NCBI RefSeq assembly: GCF_030272615.1
Contig: NC_081412.1
Coordinates: 691,494,083 to 691,558,082 of the forward strand
DNA: 64,000 nucleotides
From: Cryptomeria japonica
Lineage: Eukaryota; Streptophyta; Pinopsida; Cupressales; Cupressaceae
Direction of reading: 5' to 3'
Shown here one piece after another: positions 20,687 to 31,769 of this stretch (position 1 is the first letter of the stretch; each line of letters begins with the position of its first letter). The notes under the pieces were generated by a model. That model worked only from the letters and a program-made list of their open reading frames with translations, had not been told where the DNA came from and did no database searches. Both the position numbers and the translations under genes were made by a program.

Positions 20687-22324
20687 TTAATATTTAATTT
20701 GAAGTTTGTGTAATATTAATTATTAAATTGATTATATTTTATTAATCATGGATTAATAAATATGTATTAATTAATATTTAATTTTGGTATCTATTTTAGT
20801 GAGGAAGTATCTTTTTGGAAAAAGATAGAATATTATTTTAATTGGAAAATTTTGAAATAAATATAGTTATTATTTGGTAAATTTTAAATAATATATTATT
20901 CAGGAATATATTATTTGAGGAATTGAATGATGATAGGTCATCTAGAAATTTTAGAAATGAAATAATGTAGTATTTAAATAATTGAAAAATGAAATATTTT
21001 AATCATTGGATATTTTGAAAATTTAAATGATATACTAGTGAAAATATTGGAAATTTAATAATGTATCATTTGGAAAATTGGTAAGTTAATGACATTTTCA
21101 TTTAGTAAAATAAATGGTTTAGTTTATATGTTTTCCTCTTTTTTGAGAAAAAGACAAATGGTACTATTGCAATTTTGGTATTGTATTCACCTTGTAATGG
21201 TGATTTTTTTGTTAATGTATTTTGAAAACTTAGATCACTTAGAAAACCAAATCAACTTTTAATGTTTAAATCAATATGGAAAAAAGATTATCATTTCTGG
21301 TTATTGCCTATGCAAGTTTAAATTTATGTACTCGCTTTTGCTTAAGTAATGGCAAGGCATTGAATTATTTGTTTGGACCCTGTCATTTGGTTGTTTGGGG
21401 TACCTATTTCTGTCCTCATTCTTGAGTTTGACGGTTGCCTTGTGATGGTGTTATAACTAGTCCTGTCCTTTATGCAGGTGGCGAGTGTTGATTTGTGGTT
21501 GTCCATAGTTGATCAGGTCTCTAGTTAGAGTATCGTCAGTCAGTGCACCTTGTATGAAGTCTAGTTTGACCAAGTGAGTAATCCTACCCTATTGAACTCT
21601 GTTTGCTTGACCTTGAGTATTCCTAGGTTTTACGAGTTCGTTCGAATATGTTTGCCAGTATGTTGTTGTACTGCCCTTGGTCAAAGCTCTATTGTGGAGT
21701 TGTCCATTTGCCTATGCCCTTGTGAGAACCTGATATCATTGCTAAACTTTGGGTTGCGATGACTTAGCTTCACGGATGCTCCAGGGGACCTTTGTATTTG
21801 CTTCTATTATGTTCAGTTGGATCCTTTCCTATTCAGGGATCATTTATGTATTTATTTGACCGATGTGGTCGCTTGTATATTGGATATGTTCGCCTTGATG
21901 GAAGGATTGTAAGTGATGTGAATCTTATATATTCTTAACTTATTTAATGATCAGAGGGGTCTTGCAGTTGAGCAGACCCGAAGATGTATCCCTTTAGGGG
22001 TGAACTCCGATATCAATCTGGTGTTGTGTGATGCTTATGTTCTTATATTTCTTGTTTAGTTTTAACATGTATGGATGGCATTATGTTTGAATTTATAAAG
22101 TGGATAAGATAAAATTAATCGTAAATGCATGTATGCAATCGTCTTTTAAATGCAGTAATGTGGATCATGAAAGAATGTAGATTAGAATAATGGAATATAT
22201 TCAGTATCGACAATGCCATTAAGTATGCATGGAAAGTATTCATTAGTTTATGATGAAGTTAAAGTACGTTATGGAACTAGATGCATGGCATGTGTTTAAT
22301 GTATATTGAATGTAATGAATGGTT

Positions 22325-22505
22325 AAAATTTATTGGATGAACTTAATCATGTTAACCATAGCTTTAACTCTAATGGATGAACTTCGTTAAGTTTTCTATA
22401 TTTTAACTCTAATGAATGAACGTCCTCATGTTATCTATGTTTTAACTTTAATGGATAAATTTTCTCATGTTAGCCTCATCTTCAACCATAATGGATGAAC
22501 ATGTC
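22325..22505. repeat. Tandem repeat of about 40 bp in S1
   Basis: The word TAATGGATGAAC or close variants recurs near 22332, 22372, 22411, 22450 and 22490, each followed by a CATGTTA-type and TTTTAACT-type segment. This is about five degenerate units of 39-40 bp. Confidence 0.75.
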
Positions 22506-22800
22506 CTATTATCTATAATTTTAATTTACTGAACAAATTATATCCTTGTTTAAGTAATAACATGAGATTAAGTTAACCTGCTTAATTGGATCAAATGTCG
22601 TGAGTTGAGTTAGATGTTAAATTAAGTAATCACATTGGGAAAATCCTTAGGTATTGTTTAGTCTTCTGCTATGTTATCTGAGTTTTTGATAACTAATTGT
22701 ATCATTATGTTATGTCTTATTTTAAAAAAAAAAATTTGCACTCCATTCGTGTGTTTTAGCTTTATCCCTTCGAGGTTTCCTGGTGGGGCATTACATCGGT

Positions 22801-23248
22801 TATGAAAAACTCTAGGAATTATCCACCAAGATCCAATGGAGTTTTCCCAGAACCTCCTATGAATCAGAACCCAAACCGATACAGAACCCATGACCACCGG
22901 TCAATTGGTTATGAAGCGGCAACCAATTGAAGAGCAACCAGTCTGATCTATCGTGGTAGCGGTCACATTGCTGCAATATGTAGAAGGAACAATGGAAATG
23001 TAAACACCGGACCATGGAGAACACCAGGAATGGTATGCTATCACTGCAACAAACTGGGAAACACTGCCAGATCATGTAGACTAAGAAAGAATCCATCGGG
23101 AGACATACCGATCAACACTGAAGGGAAGATTTATGTTGAAACCATTCAGGCGGATATGTACAAAACCTGGAAAAAGAAATCTGAAGAGATGCCACATGAT
23201 GTACTAGTTTCTATACCAAGTGTGGAAATCCCTGAACTAGCAAACTGA
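22801..23248 (+). pseudogene. NA1-b Gag-like protein, C-terminal piece
   Basis: Continues gag after S1 in the shifted absolute frame that the insertion predicts. An internal TGA is present near 22930. Knuckle 3 survives only in part (SGHIAAIC) and knuckle 4 reads CYHCNKLGNTARSC, with the conserved His changed to Asn. The end, VETIQADMYKTWKKK and VEIPELAN, matches NA1-a. The frame stops at TGA 23246-23248. Confidence 0.85.
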
Positions 23249-23710
23249 GCTTCAAAAAGCTTAGGGGGAACATATCGGTATAAATATTTTGAAACCCCTG
23301 GAGTATATCGATAAAGTACCTTTATCGGTATTTCTTACCTGTTAATTGACAGAAGAATTGAAGCAGTAAAAGATAAAATTAGGGTTTGAACCCTAATAGT
23401 GATGCATTTATTATGGTAGGTGGGAGCATGTTTAAAAGTGACTTTTGTCATCATTTCTACTTACCTATTTTCAGAGAAGATTTTTTTTTAGCATGAGCAG
23501 TGCAACCAGAGCGATTCATCTTGCATTCGAAAAAATTCAGAAAGAAATCTTGCACAAGATCTTGTAGCCACTTCGTGCTATTAGTGTGAAAGTCAAAGTG
23601 GTAATCAAGCATCTAGAGAAGTGTATTTTTTTCAACATCAAAAAACCCTAGGTTCAGAGAGTAAAGGTACTTCTTGTTGAAACATTCTTATCATTTGGAA
23701 TCTGTTTGAT
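23249..23710 (+). promoter_or_regulatory. NA1-b gag/ORF2 spacer with conserved block and TATA-like box
   Basis: Noncoding. It contains AGGGTTTGAACCCTAATAG (about 23382-23400), TTATTATGGTAGGTGG (23409-23424) and GTTTAAAAGTG (23430-23440), then about 270 bp of leader to the ORF2 ATG. The first two match NA1-a almost base for base, while the following leader differs. AAACCCTAA-type words are known plant promoter elements (telo-box). An ORF2 promoter is a hypothesis. Confidence 0.5.
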
Positions 23711-26700
23711 ATGGCATCTACATCTAATATCCCCTCTAGTTCTATTGAACCTGAGGATACACGTGAGCTTCTTAAGATGAGATATAATGCCCTATCTCAA
23801 ATTCCCATCAGAGTCATTGTTGAAGGCGATGTTTCAGGATATATTGATTGTAAACTAGAAGACCTAGGGTCCCTAGTAATTCACTCCCAATTGAGTTTGT
23901 TCTGTGGAGAGGATAAAAAGATTAAACCTGAATATATCATAATAGAGAAGAATAAATTGCATAATGCACTATACTTTTTCAAAGAATTTACTGAGGAACA
24001 CATCAGGATCATCCTTAGTAGGGTTCACAGTGACAAGATGTACATTGAATGAACCCATGACAATACACCGGAGGTAATTCATGCCATGAATAGATTCTGC
24101 AATGTTGGGAAAGTCCCCGTTCTTCGAAAAATCCCCAAAACCAAAGTAACAGAGCTCGCCGGTTCTATGAGTGACCAACGGGAAATGACGGTCAACACCA
24201 TTAGAGATGATTTGGTGAAATATGCATGTATGGTTATTGGGTATATAATATTTTATTCTAGCAAAATGAATAATGTTCCTTCAGTTGTGGTGCATGCTGC
24301 TTATAGGATGATAAAAGAAAATGTAGAATGTGACTTATGTACCTATATGCAGAAATAACTAATAGATAACCTGAAGTCGATCAAATCAGATAAAACTCCA
24401 AGGTTTAAGTTTGGTCAACTACTTGGTGGTTTATTTTTCTACTTTCAAGGATATTTTCCTGGAGTCAGTGATGTTCAATGGTCAACTAACCTACCGGTTT
24501 CTAGACAAATAAAGGAGAGTTTGCAAGTAGTAGGAACTACATATTCGAAGACTCTGAATAGGTATTTTGATGAATTCAAACTAAAAATGAACCAGAGAAT
24601 GAGAATATATGGTGATTTAGTTAAGAAATATGAAGATGACATCTATTTCACCATCAAAATAGATCATTGCATAATGGAAGCAGTTGAACCAAAAAAGGAT
24701 GTAGTTGGGCCTATGGGCTATGAAGTGGTCAATGATATATTGACATGGTATGCCTCTACCCTACTAGCTTCACCACTGGAACCCAAGAAGAAGAGGATCG
24801 GTACTTATTTAGAGAGGATCAAACCTACTGAGGTACCAAAGCAGAAAAAGGGTAAAGAAGTGCCATCAACATCGACACTGGTTACATCTGCTACTAGTCC
24901 TAAAGTGACCAAAAGGTCACCTACTAAAAAGAAACCAGAGTCTATTTTGGCAAAGGTATTCGAATGAAAGAGGAAAACTAGGAGTAACTCATCAGATACA
25001 AAAGACTCTGAACCGGAGGTAGAAGTAAAGAAGATAAGGCAATCTACTAAGAAGAAGAAGTCAACCGGTAATGTACTAGCAACCTCTGCATTGGTAAATA
25101 TAGATATTTCTTCTTACAAACCTATGACACATTGTCAAAGGACCATAAATAATATCAGAAGAAAAGTTCTTGATGATTTAAAAGACTATTTTGATGATTT
25201 CAATGATAGTGAAAAGGAGGATGTTGAACAAGAACTTATTAAATATCTATGTATTAATGATCAGTCACCTTCTGAAATTAAATCAGTTACTTCTAAATAT
25301 TTGTATGATTCTTTGGACAACAAATGGCACATTTCCATTGAAAAAGAGCAAGACATCAGGGAGAAAGTTTTTGTTCAATACTTTCCAGATGCCTCTAATT
25401 AAGAATTGTTTGAAATAATTGACAAGAACAAAGGCATTTTCTTCATGCAAAGAAAAAGACTTCAACTACTCGAAGGCAAATCTTCTAAAGTGGAAAAAGA
25501 CACCCATTTAAAGGTTAACACTATTGCCAGCATGCAAAAAGTATACAAAGCTAATCAGTTGGCTGAGAAAGAGCCTGACCTATCCACAACCAAACTGGAT
25601 GTAGTCTTTGACAGTATGGGTGAAAGAATAGCAAAACAAAATGACCCCATTGATGTAGATGCACTAGATATGGAGGATACCACTCCAAATAAGGAGGAGG
25701 CTAAAAAAGAAATAGTAGAGAAAGAAAAGGAAGAGAAAGTGGAACAAGAGAAACTTGAAAAAGAGAAAGCGGAGAAAGAAAAATAAGGGAAAGAGCAAGC
25801 AGAGAAAGTGTGACAAGAGAAGAAGAAGGAAGAAGAGGAAAAGAAGAAAAAGGAAGAAGAGAAGAAGAGGAAGGAAGAAGAGGAAAAGAAGAAGAAGGAA
25901 GAAGAGAAGAAGAGGAAGGAAGAAGAGAAAAAGCAAAAGAAGGAAGAAGAGGAGAAGAGGAAAGAAACAACGAAGAAAAAGGAAGAGGACAAAAAGAGAG
26001 AAGAAGAGAGGAAGAAACAAGAGGAGAAAGTGAAGGCTGCCAAGGTAGCCCAAGAAAAAGAAGAAGAGGAGAAGAGAAGACAAGTAGAGGTCAAGGCCAA
26101 AGAAGGAGAACAAATTCCTAAGGCAACCGAAGATCAAACCAAGTAGGTTGATTCCACTCGTTCCACTGATTTGACTCTTTCCTGTCTGATCCAATCGGTT
26201 GATGAGATTGAGCTACTGCAAAGCATTCAATTAGCACAGGAGAGTTTGGAAGAATTGAGGAAAAAGAAAGAGCAGGATGTCATTCAGTTTGTTGTTGACA
26301 CCCTCTCCAATCTAATCCCTGGTACTAACCTCCCCAGTACCAATTCCTCACTGGCTAAGCTTAAATTTCTTTGCACAGTAGTCGATGACCAGGTACAATG
26401 TTTGGAAGATGTTGCCCAGGCCACAACAAAGAAAAGCCATGAAAAGGCACTCGCAGTTGCCTTAGTAGAACACATGAATGAAGATTGAGCAAAATTGCTT
26501 AAGCAAAAAGGTGATATAAGTTCAGGTATGGGTGAAGGTCACCTACTCTTGAGTAAAATTTGCCAACCTCACCTATTTTGTGAAGATGCTCTGAAACAAA
26601 AGACACTATTACAAATGGAGTTACAGAAGTACATCAGAAGATTTAAATTGCCCTATGATATGTTCACAACCTATGGACACATTAGTCATCATTATCAGCA

Positions 26701-26992
26701 TCAAATTCCAAAGCTTGACTCAGAGATCAGTAACCAGAATCAAGATTTGCAAGAGCTTCAGTTGCTCCTATTGCCAAAATTGCAGGTTCTTCAGAAGTGC
26801 TTCCTGAACTTAGAGGCTATCATTGTGACATAGGAGTTGAGCACCATAGATGTGATGGAAGAATTATCCTTCTAGGTGAAGACCGAGAGTGAAATTGTTG
26901 CCTCGCTTCTTGAGTCGTGGTCTTCAGACATGAAAAATTTCATGCAAAAATTTAAATCTCTTTTTGAGAAGTTTTATTCTTTATTGTCATGA
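23711..26992 (+). pseudogene. NA1-b ORF2, 1,093 codons, unknown function
   Basis: One frame from ATG 23711 to TGA 26990-26992 with no frameshift but about ten in-frame stops (for example 24050, 24356, 24965, 25400, 25784, 26144, 26486, 26831). Codons 1-390 look globular (IRIILSRVHSDKMYIE, FKFGQLLGGLFFYFQGYFPG, YFDEFKLKMNQRMRI). A basic, Ser/Thr-rich segment follows (KRSPTKKKPE, KKIRQSTKKKKS), then MTHCQRTINNIRRKVLDDLK. Codons about 650-800 are Lys/Glu-rich, and the end is a Leu-rich coiled coil (LQELQLLLLPKLQVLQKC). No protease, integrase, RT, RNase H or envelope motif is visible. It may aid particle assembly or nuclear entry (inference). Confidence 0.85.
25670..26110 (+). repeat. Lys/Glu-coding low-complexity tract in NA1-b ORF2
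   Basis: GA-rich DNA made of degenerate units of GAAGAAGAGGAAAAGAAG type. In the ORF2 frame it encodes alternating Glu and Lys runs predicted to be helical. Opposite-strand Ser/Phe/Leu-rich ORFs here are artefacts of the composition. Confidence 0.88.
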
Positions 26993-27049
26993 ACACATAC
27001 TCTATTTTTATATTATGCAAAATGACAATATTTTGCATTACTTTGTCAT

Positions 27050-27253
27050 TGTTGGCAAAGGGGGAGTAGTGTATCTTAAAATTTTGGCGAGTATTACAAA
27101 TTCCTACGCATACTTATAAATTTTTGCAAAGGGTGTAGTGTATATGCTTAGGGGGAGTAATTTTGCTTATGGTATCTATTTTTGTTTTGCAAAACCACTT
27201 GGATATCAATTTTGTTTTTCCTAAGTGTTGCCATCAATTCCAAAGGGGGAGAT
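27050..27253 (+). promoter_or_regulatory. NA1-b polypurine tract and two upstream purine tracts
   Basis: CAAAGGGGGAGAT ends directly at the 3' LTR (27241-27253) and is the expected PPT. CAAAGGGGGAG recurs at 27056-27066 after TTGTCATTGTTGG, and TTAGGGGGAG at 27149-27158. Order and spacing match the complement of 231-443 in NA1-a. Confidence 0.75.
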
Positions 27254-28384
27254 TGTTGGAATTTTGATGATGTTTAGTTGTGATTGTCATTGATGGACAC
27301 ACACTTATTTGATGTATGAATTATTCTCAACCGGTATTTGTTCTAACCGGTATTGTATGTATAGTCTTTGTTTGTTGAAGACTATCGGTGTTGTGCAAAA
27401 AATGCTTACTGGTCTTAGTATGACCAAAGACACCAAGTGGTATGAAGATCTCAAGCTGAACGAAGACGTCGAGCGATAGTTAATCTTTTGATCAGAACAC
27501 TATGTTCCATTTTTCTAGTCTTCGCTTGTTAACCAGTGATCGGTATATTTAGTTAACTGGTATACATGTAATGTGTGATGAGTTATCATCCACTGATACT
27601 ATGGTGGTGTTTCTATGCCATGTTACCAAATGTGTCTAGATACATTGTACCTAGGAAATTGTAGTCTAATCTTATTGGACTGACATGAAATCAAGTTCCT
27701 ATATAAGGACATCATGTCTAGGGTTTTTGATATAGAAGAGAAGTTGATATGTGTGAGTCTTTGAGAGAAGATTAGGTCTGATCAAGAAAAGGTATCTTGT
27801 GACTGAGAGTGCAAAACATAGAAGACTGAAGTAATGCTTGAATGCATTAACAAGGAGTTGTCAAGGATCTAATAAAGAATTTTGTGCTACTATCTAGATT
27901 ATTCACTTGTTGATTACTAATATCTTCGATAAGTCTAAAACCCTTAACTGGGTAGGCCTAGCCAAGCCTATTTTAAATCCTCTAACAAGGTGGTTCATAG
28001 TTGTGAATCTGAAATCCTTTAACAGGGTAGTCTCTAACAAGACTTATCTCCTAACAAAGATCTGGATACCTAATACGATCTGTTCTGGTGAAGAACATTG
28101 TAAGACCTTAATCGGTCTGACCTTAACCGATCTGGTTACTATTCTGCAGATAGTTGATTGAGTTTTACTCACCGTGGTTTTTCCCATTTGGGTTTGCACG
28201 TCAAAACATCTTGTGTTATGGTGATTTCACTTTTGTGGGTGAATGCTTTATTTTCTATTTGGCTTGTTTATGTTCTAATCAGTTTATTGTTTAACCTGCT
28301 ACACCGGTCTGCAGTTAAACTGCTTAAGTGTTTGTTTAAATTATTGGGTATACTAATTCACCCCCCTTCTCTTAGTATTCATCA
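27254..28384 (+). repeat. NA1-b 3' LTR (1131 bp)
   Basis: Same length as the 5' LTR. Starts TGTTGGAATTTTGATG, ends TTAGTATTCATCA, and is followed by the duplication atagt (28385-28389). Differences from the 5' LTR are scattered, several of them C/T or G/A at CCGGT words. Confidence 0.96.
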
Positions 28385-28389
28385 ATAGT

Positions 28390-29565
28390 ACCATAAGGGA
28401 AAGTAAAAAAGAAACCTCAGTGGGGATTGAGATAGAATATAAAACCATGAAGCTTTTAAGCAGTGGTAGAAGATTTGATTGCTTGACTATTTTTCATCTC
28501 AAGAAGTCGGAGAAATCTTACCACCTTCTTGTTAAATAATGAGCCGATGACTTAAATAAGTAGTGGATTAGTTAAGGGAACCCACAAGACCTATCATAAG
28601 AGTGAGTCTTCATAGGAATACTGAATTATTATTGCTTATGGACCTGAAACTGTGTGATCTATCTATGACTAGGTTGAAGCTTAGGTGAAGCTAAGTAGAG
28701 GTCCGAATGGACTAATATTGAAAAATTAGTGGATGAGTTGTGGTTAGGGGTGGAATGCCACTCAAACCCAGAGCTAATTAGTTCTCCTCAAAATGCATTG
28801 AGGCATAGTGGTTAACTAGATCTTATAGGAGTAAACCACTATTTCGGTGTGGGCAGTGTAAATAGTACCAAATGGAGACAAAGTTTAATTATTGGAGGTA
28901 AACAAGGGTCATTCGGTGAGATGATGGAGGATAAGCTTCATCATTGAGAGGGAAAAAACATAGATCAACAACTAAGGCCCCTAAATGATTGCTAAGTGAT
29001 GAAGGAGGTAAGAGTCAAAAGAAATCCAGGAGGTTTGTCAAGAAGCAATGATCCTTGAAAGAGTGTGTAGTAACTTACTTCTTGAGCACTCTTGCATCAA
29101 AGATGATTTAGACTAAGCAATCTACCATAGTTGTGGGATGTAATAAAATATACATTGGTAGGGGAGCATTCTATCTTAGAGGGAAGCTTTTGCACGAGCA
29201 TACATAGATAAAGCAAAACCATGAATGTCAACTTGATTAATGCAAACATTGGTGAGAATCCAATGCCCGAAAAACCCAAGGATTACTTTGCAAGGTTCAT
29301 CCATGGAGGGTGACTCAAGGCCTAATATTAAGATGAAAGGTGTAGTTCATGGACAATAGGTTAATATTCTTGTATTACCCTTTTTTGGTCTCAAGGGATG
29401 AAGTAGGATAGGTTAGCCATCTTAATATAGTTCTATGGATCAAGGTCAAAAGGTGACCCTATCCAACAAACTTGGAGTGAATTAAAACCCTCAAAAGATT
29501 TTTTATTGGAGTTCAAATGACATTCCATAATTTGATAAATGTTCTTAGTCAATATATGTAACTTG
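28390..29565. other. Unassigned sequence after NA1-b
   Basis: No convincing ORF; stops occur in all frames. It was contiguous with 15617-16559 before NA1-b inserted. A short minus-strand ORF at 29097-29279 has no supporting feature. Possibly a decayed transposon. Confidence 0.55.
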
Positions 29566-30975
29566 TGTTGCAAATATGAGTTTGTGTTGTCATTGATGAT
29601 AACTTTGGTCTAAAAGGTTAATCAATTGTGTTCCAGAGTAATGCAGTACTAGAAGATTGGTTTTGAGTTCATGTGGATTTGTGGAGATTGATTTTGATTG
29701 CTTCAGTGGGCATATCTAGTTGTCTTATTAATTTTTTGAAACTTTGGAGATGTATTCTATGGTTTGCAGTTGAAGTTGGCTAAAGGTGATTGTCCTGGTG
29801 AATAGTTTGTTAAATTAGGTATAGTTTTATGGTCTGTATTGTGGCACATTGCTTCATCATTGATTATAGTTATAGTATTATGTTGGTGGATGAAAATTAT
29901 TGATAGATCCTAATTTTTATGTTTTTATTTGATCTACATTTGAAGCTGTGATGGTTTGAGTATCGACTTGTATATTGATAGTGCGATAGTTTGTAGGAAT
30001 GCATTGTGTTCCACTGCCTTCAGTAGTTTTGGTGCTGTGGCTAAATTATTTAGCTATGTTGGGGGTTATATGATTCTATGTTGTGCATTAGTAAGAGTCT
30101 CGGTGATCCACATCATTTTTTGAGTAAGTTTGGTTGGTGTTCTTTAATGGTTCTATCATTTGGAGTGAATCTGCAGTTCTTTTCTGTATAGTAGTGTGTA
30201 GAGTTATAGGCATTGATTTAGGATGGATAGGAAGGTGTGACAACATGGTGTTATCCTTCAAATAGTTTATTCTTCCTTCCACATTTCCTTGGAGATTTTT
30301 TTTTTTCTATCTATTTTTATCCTACACGTTACATCTAATTAGGCCAAACTAATTGATTTTTCTTTGGTTGCAAATGGTATATAAAGATGAAATCTATTTG
30401 AAGAAAGAGAGAGGTTGTGTATGTGAGATGTGAAGGGTTGTATGGTGTATCTTGTGAGTGTCAAGGTTTCCAAGTGCAATTGGTCAATAATGAAGTCAGT
30501 TTTAGATGTGTGATAATAGTGAACTATAATCAACATTTTAGAGGATGTGTTTCTTCATAATTCAACAATATTGATTCATTGTATTCAGATCTATTATATC
30601 TTGCCTTGAAGAAGTGATCTTCAGTGTTTGCAAGTCCATTGTATCTTTACCTAAGGTTGTGTGACTTAGTCTTGCAAGTCAAAATCAAGGGCAGTGAGAT
30701 TCCTTGGCCTTGAGCCTAAAACTTTGTAACTTGTTTTCATATAGTGATATAGTTCTCACCATTTTTTTTCACTCATTGGGTTTTCCATGTAAAATATTAG
30801 TGTTCATGTGTGATTGCTCTTTTGTTTTTCTGTTCTTTTCTTTTAGACATGTACTAATTGTAATGAATCATAAATTAATGGTTAAATTAGTTAAGTTTTA
30901 ATATACGTTGATTCAACTCCCCACCCCTCTCAGCATCCGGAAGTGTTCACTAAGTCCCTCTTAGAACTCTCTTAT
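29566..30975 (+). repeat. S3: probable solo LTR of a copia-type family (edges approximate)
   Basis: Starts TGTTGCAAATATGAG followed by TTGTGTTGTCATTGATGAT, like the LTR starts of S2 and NA1. Near its 3' end it has the U5 words TCACCATTTTTTTTCACTCA and TTGGGTTTTCCATG (30755-30793) and then CCCCACCCCTCTCAGCATCC (30920-30939). This is the order seen in all copia-type LTRs in the window. No PBS, internal region or second copy follows. I could not find matching 5-bp flanks, so the exact ends are uncertain. Confidence 0.55.
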
Positions 30976-31764
30976 CTGTCCTAATTTATTTTTAGTTCAT
31001 AAAGTAGGAACCTAAATTTCAAAGGCCATAAATTTTTATTCATGAACTTGATTGAGCCCATTTTTAACTATATATCTTCACAAGATCCACATCACAAAAA
31101 CCTAGTTTGGCAAGGTAAATCCCATTTTCTAACTTTGAAGGGCAAACATGACCTGAATAGCTTGAGAATGGTATTTAAACATTAGGATGAAATGTTGAGG
31201 CAACTTTCATAACAATTTCCATTATTTATCATTTTTGTTCCTATTTCTTCATATTTATTTGCTTAACTGTATTGTTTAGATTGTTTTGTGTCCTCATTGC
31301 TTGTATTAAATAGTTATTCTATATAATAATCTAAGGAATACTTATTTTCCTTTACATTTTAGTGAACCTCTTCATCTTACATGACTAATTTTTCCCTAGG
31401 GTTTCTCATCATAATTGGGTATTTAAACCCACTCTTCCAAATTCATTTTTATTATTTAATGATGCATTATAATTATAGGGATTAATCCTTATTTTACATA
31501 TGTGATCTTTTATCCACATTACACACCCCTACTTTGACCTTAGGGTTCACATTTTACACATGTTTTTAAGTTTGATACGCCTTTAAATTTTTGAATTTTA
31601 TAATATGAGGCCCATTATTCATTTGACATGTTATTTATTTACATTGTCTCATTATCGATATCCTTTCCCCTCCCTTACCAAGTTCACCTTTTATGTCACT
31701 ATATTGTACGATGATACATATTTTGTGGCCTATGATAGTAGCTTACTATTCCATCCTTATATAT
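30976..31764. other. AT-rich spacer without recognised features
   Basis: No supported ORF, RNA gene or repeat edge. One short ORF (31605-31814) is unsupported. Confidence 0.6.
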
Positions 31765-31769
31765 ATTTG

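Larger units (their letters stand above)
18585..22795 (+). mobile_element. S1: 4.2-kb solo LTR, probably Ty3/gypsy type
   Basis: The ends form a short inverted repeat, TGTAGTGCCCC...GGGGCATTACA, and are flanked by tcagt (18580-18584) and tcggt (22796-22800), a 5-bp duplication with one change. No internal PBS, coding domain or second LTR copy is seen, so it is best read as a single very long LTR left by recombination. TGTARTGCCCC starts are, to my knowledge, common among plant gypsy-type LTRs; the strand is nominal. An alternative is a short non-coding LTR derivative whose LTRs I failed to recognise. Confidence 0.75.
16565..28384 (+). mobile_element. NA1-b: complete pol-less LTR element, 11.8 kb
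   Basis: Two 1131-bp LTRs (16565-17695, 27254-28384), tRNA-iMet PBS, Gag-like ORF (17746-23248, interrupted), spacer, 1,093-codon ORF2 (23711-26992) and polypurine tract. Perfect 5-bp duplications atagt flank it (16560-16564 and 28385-28389). A 4.2-kb unrelated solo LTR (S1) sits in gag; without it the element is about 7.6 kb. No pol motif is present in any frame, and the ORFs fill the space where pol would be, so this is a non-autonomous family, not a deletion with a fused pol remnant. Confidence 0.95.

Noticed and set aside
25555-26194. Minus-strand hydrophobic Ser/Phe/Leu-rich ORFs and alternative basic plus-strand ORFs
   Set aside because: Antisense and off-frame readings of the Lys/Glu tract of NA1-b ORF2; no start context or family similarity.
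23711-26992. ORF2 as an envelope gene
   Set aside because: No signal peptide, transmembrane segment or cleavage site is visible; the protein is charged, with coiled coils.
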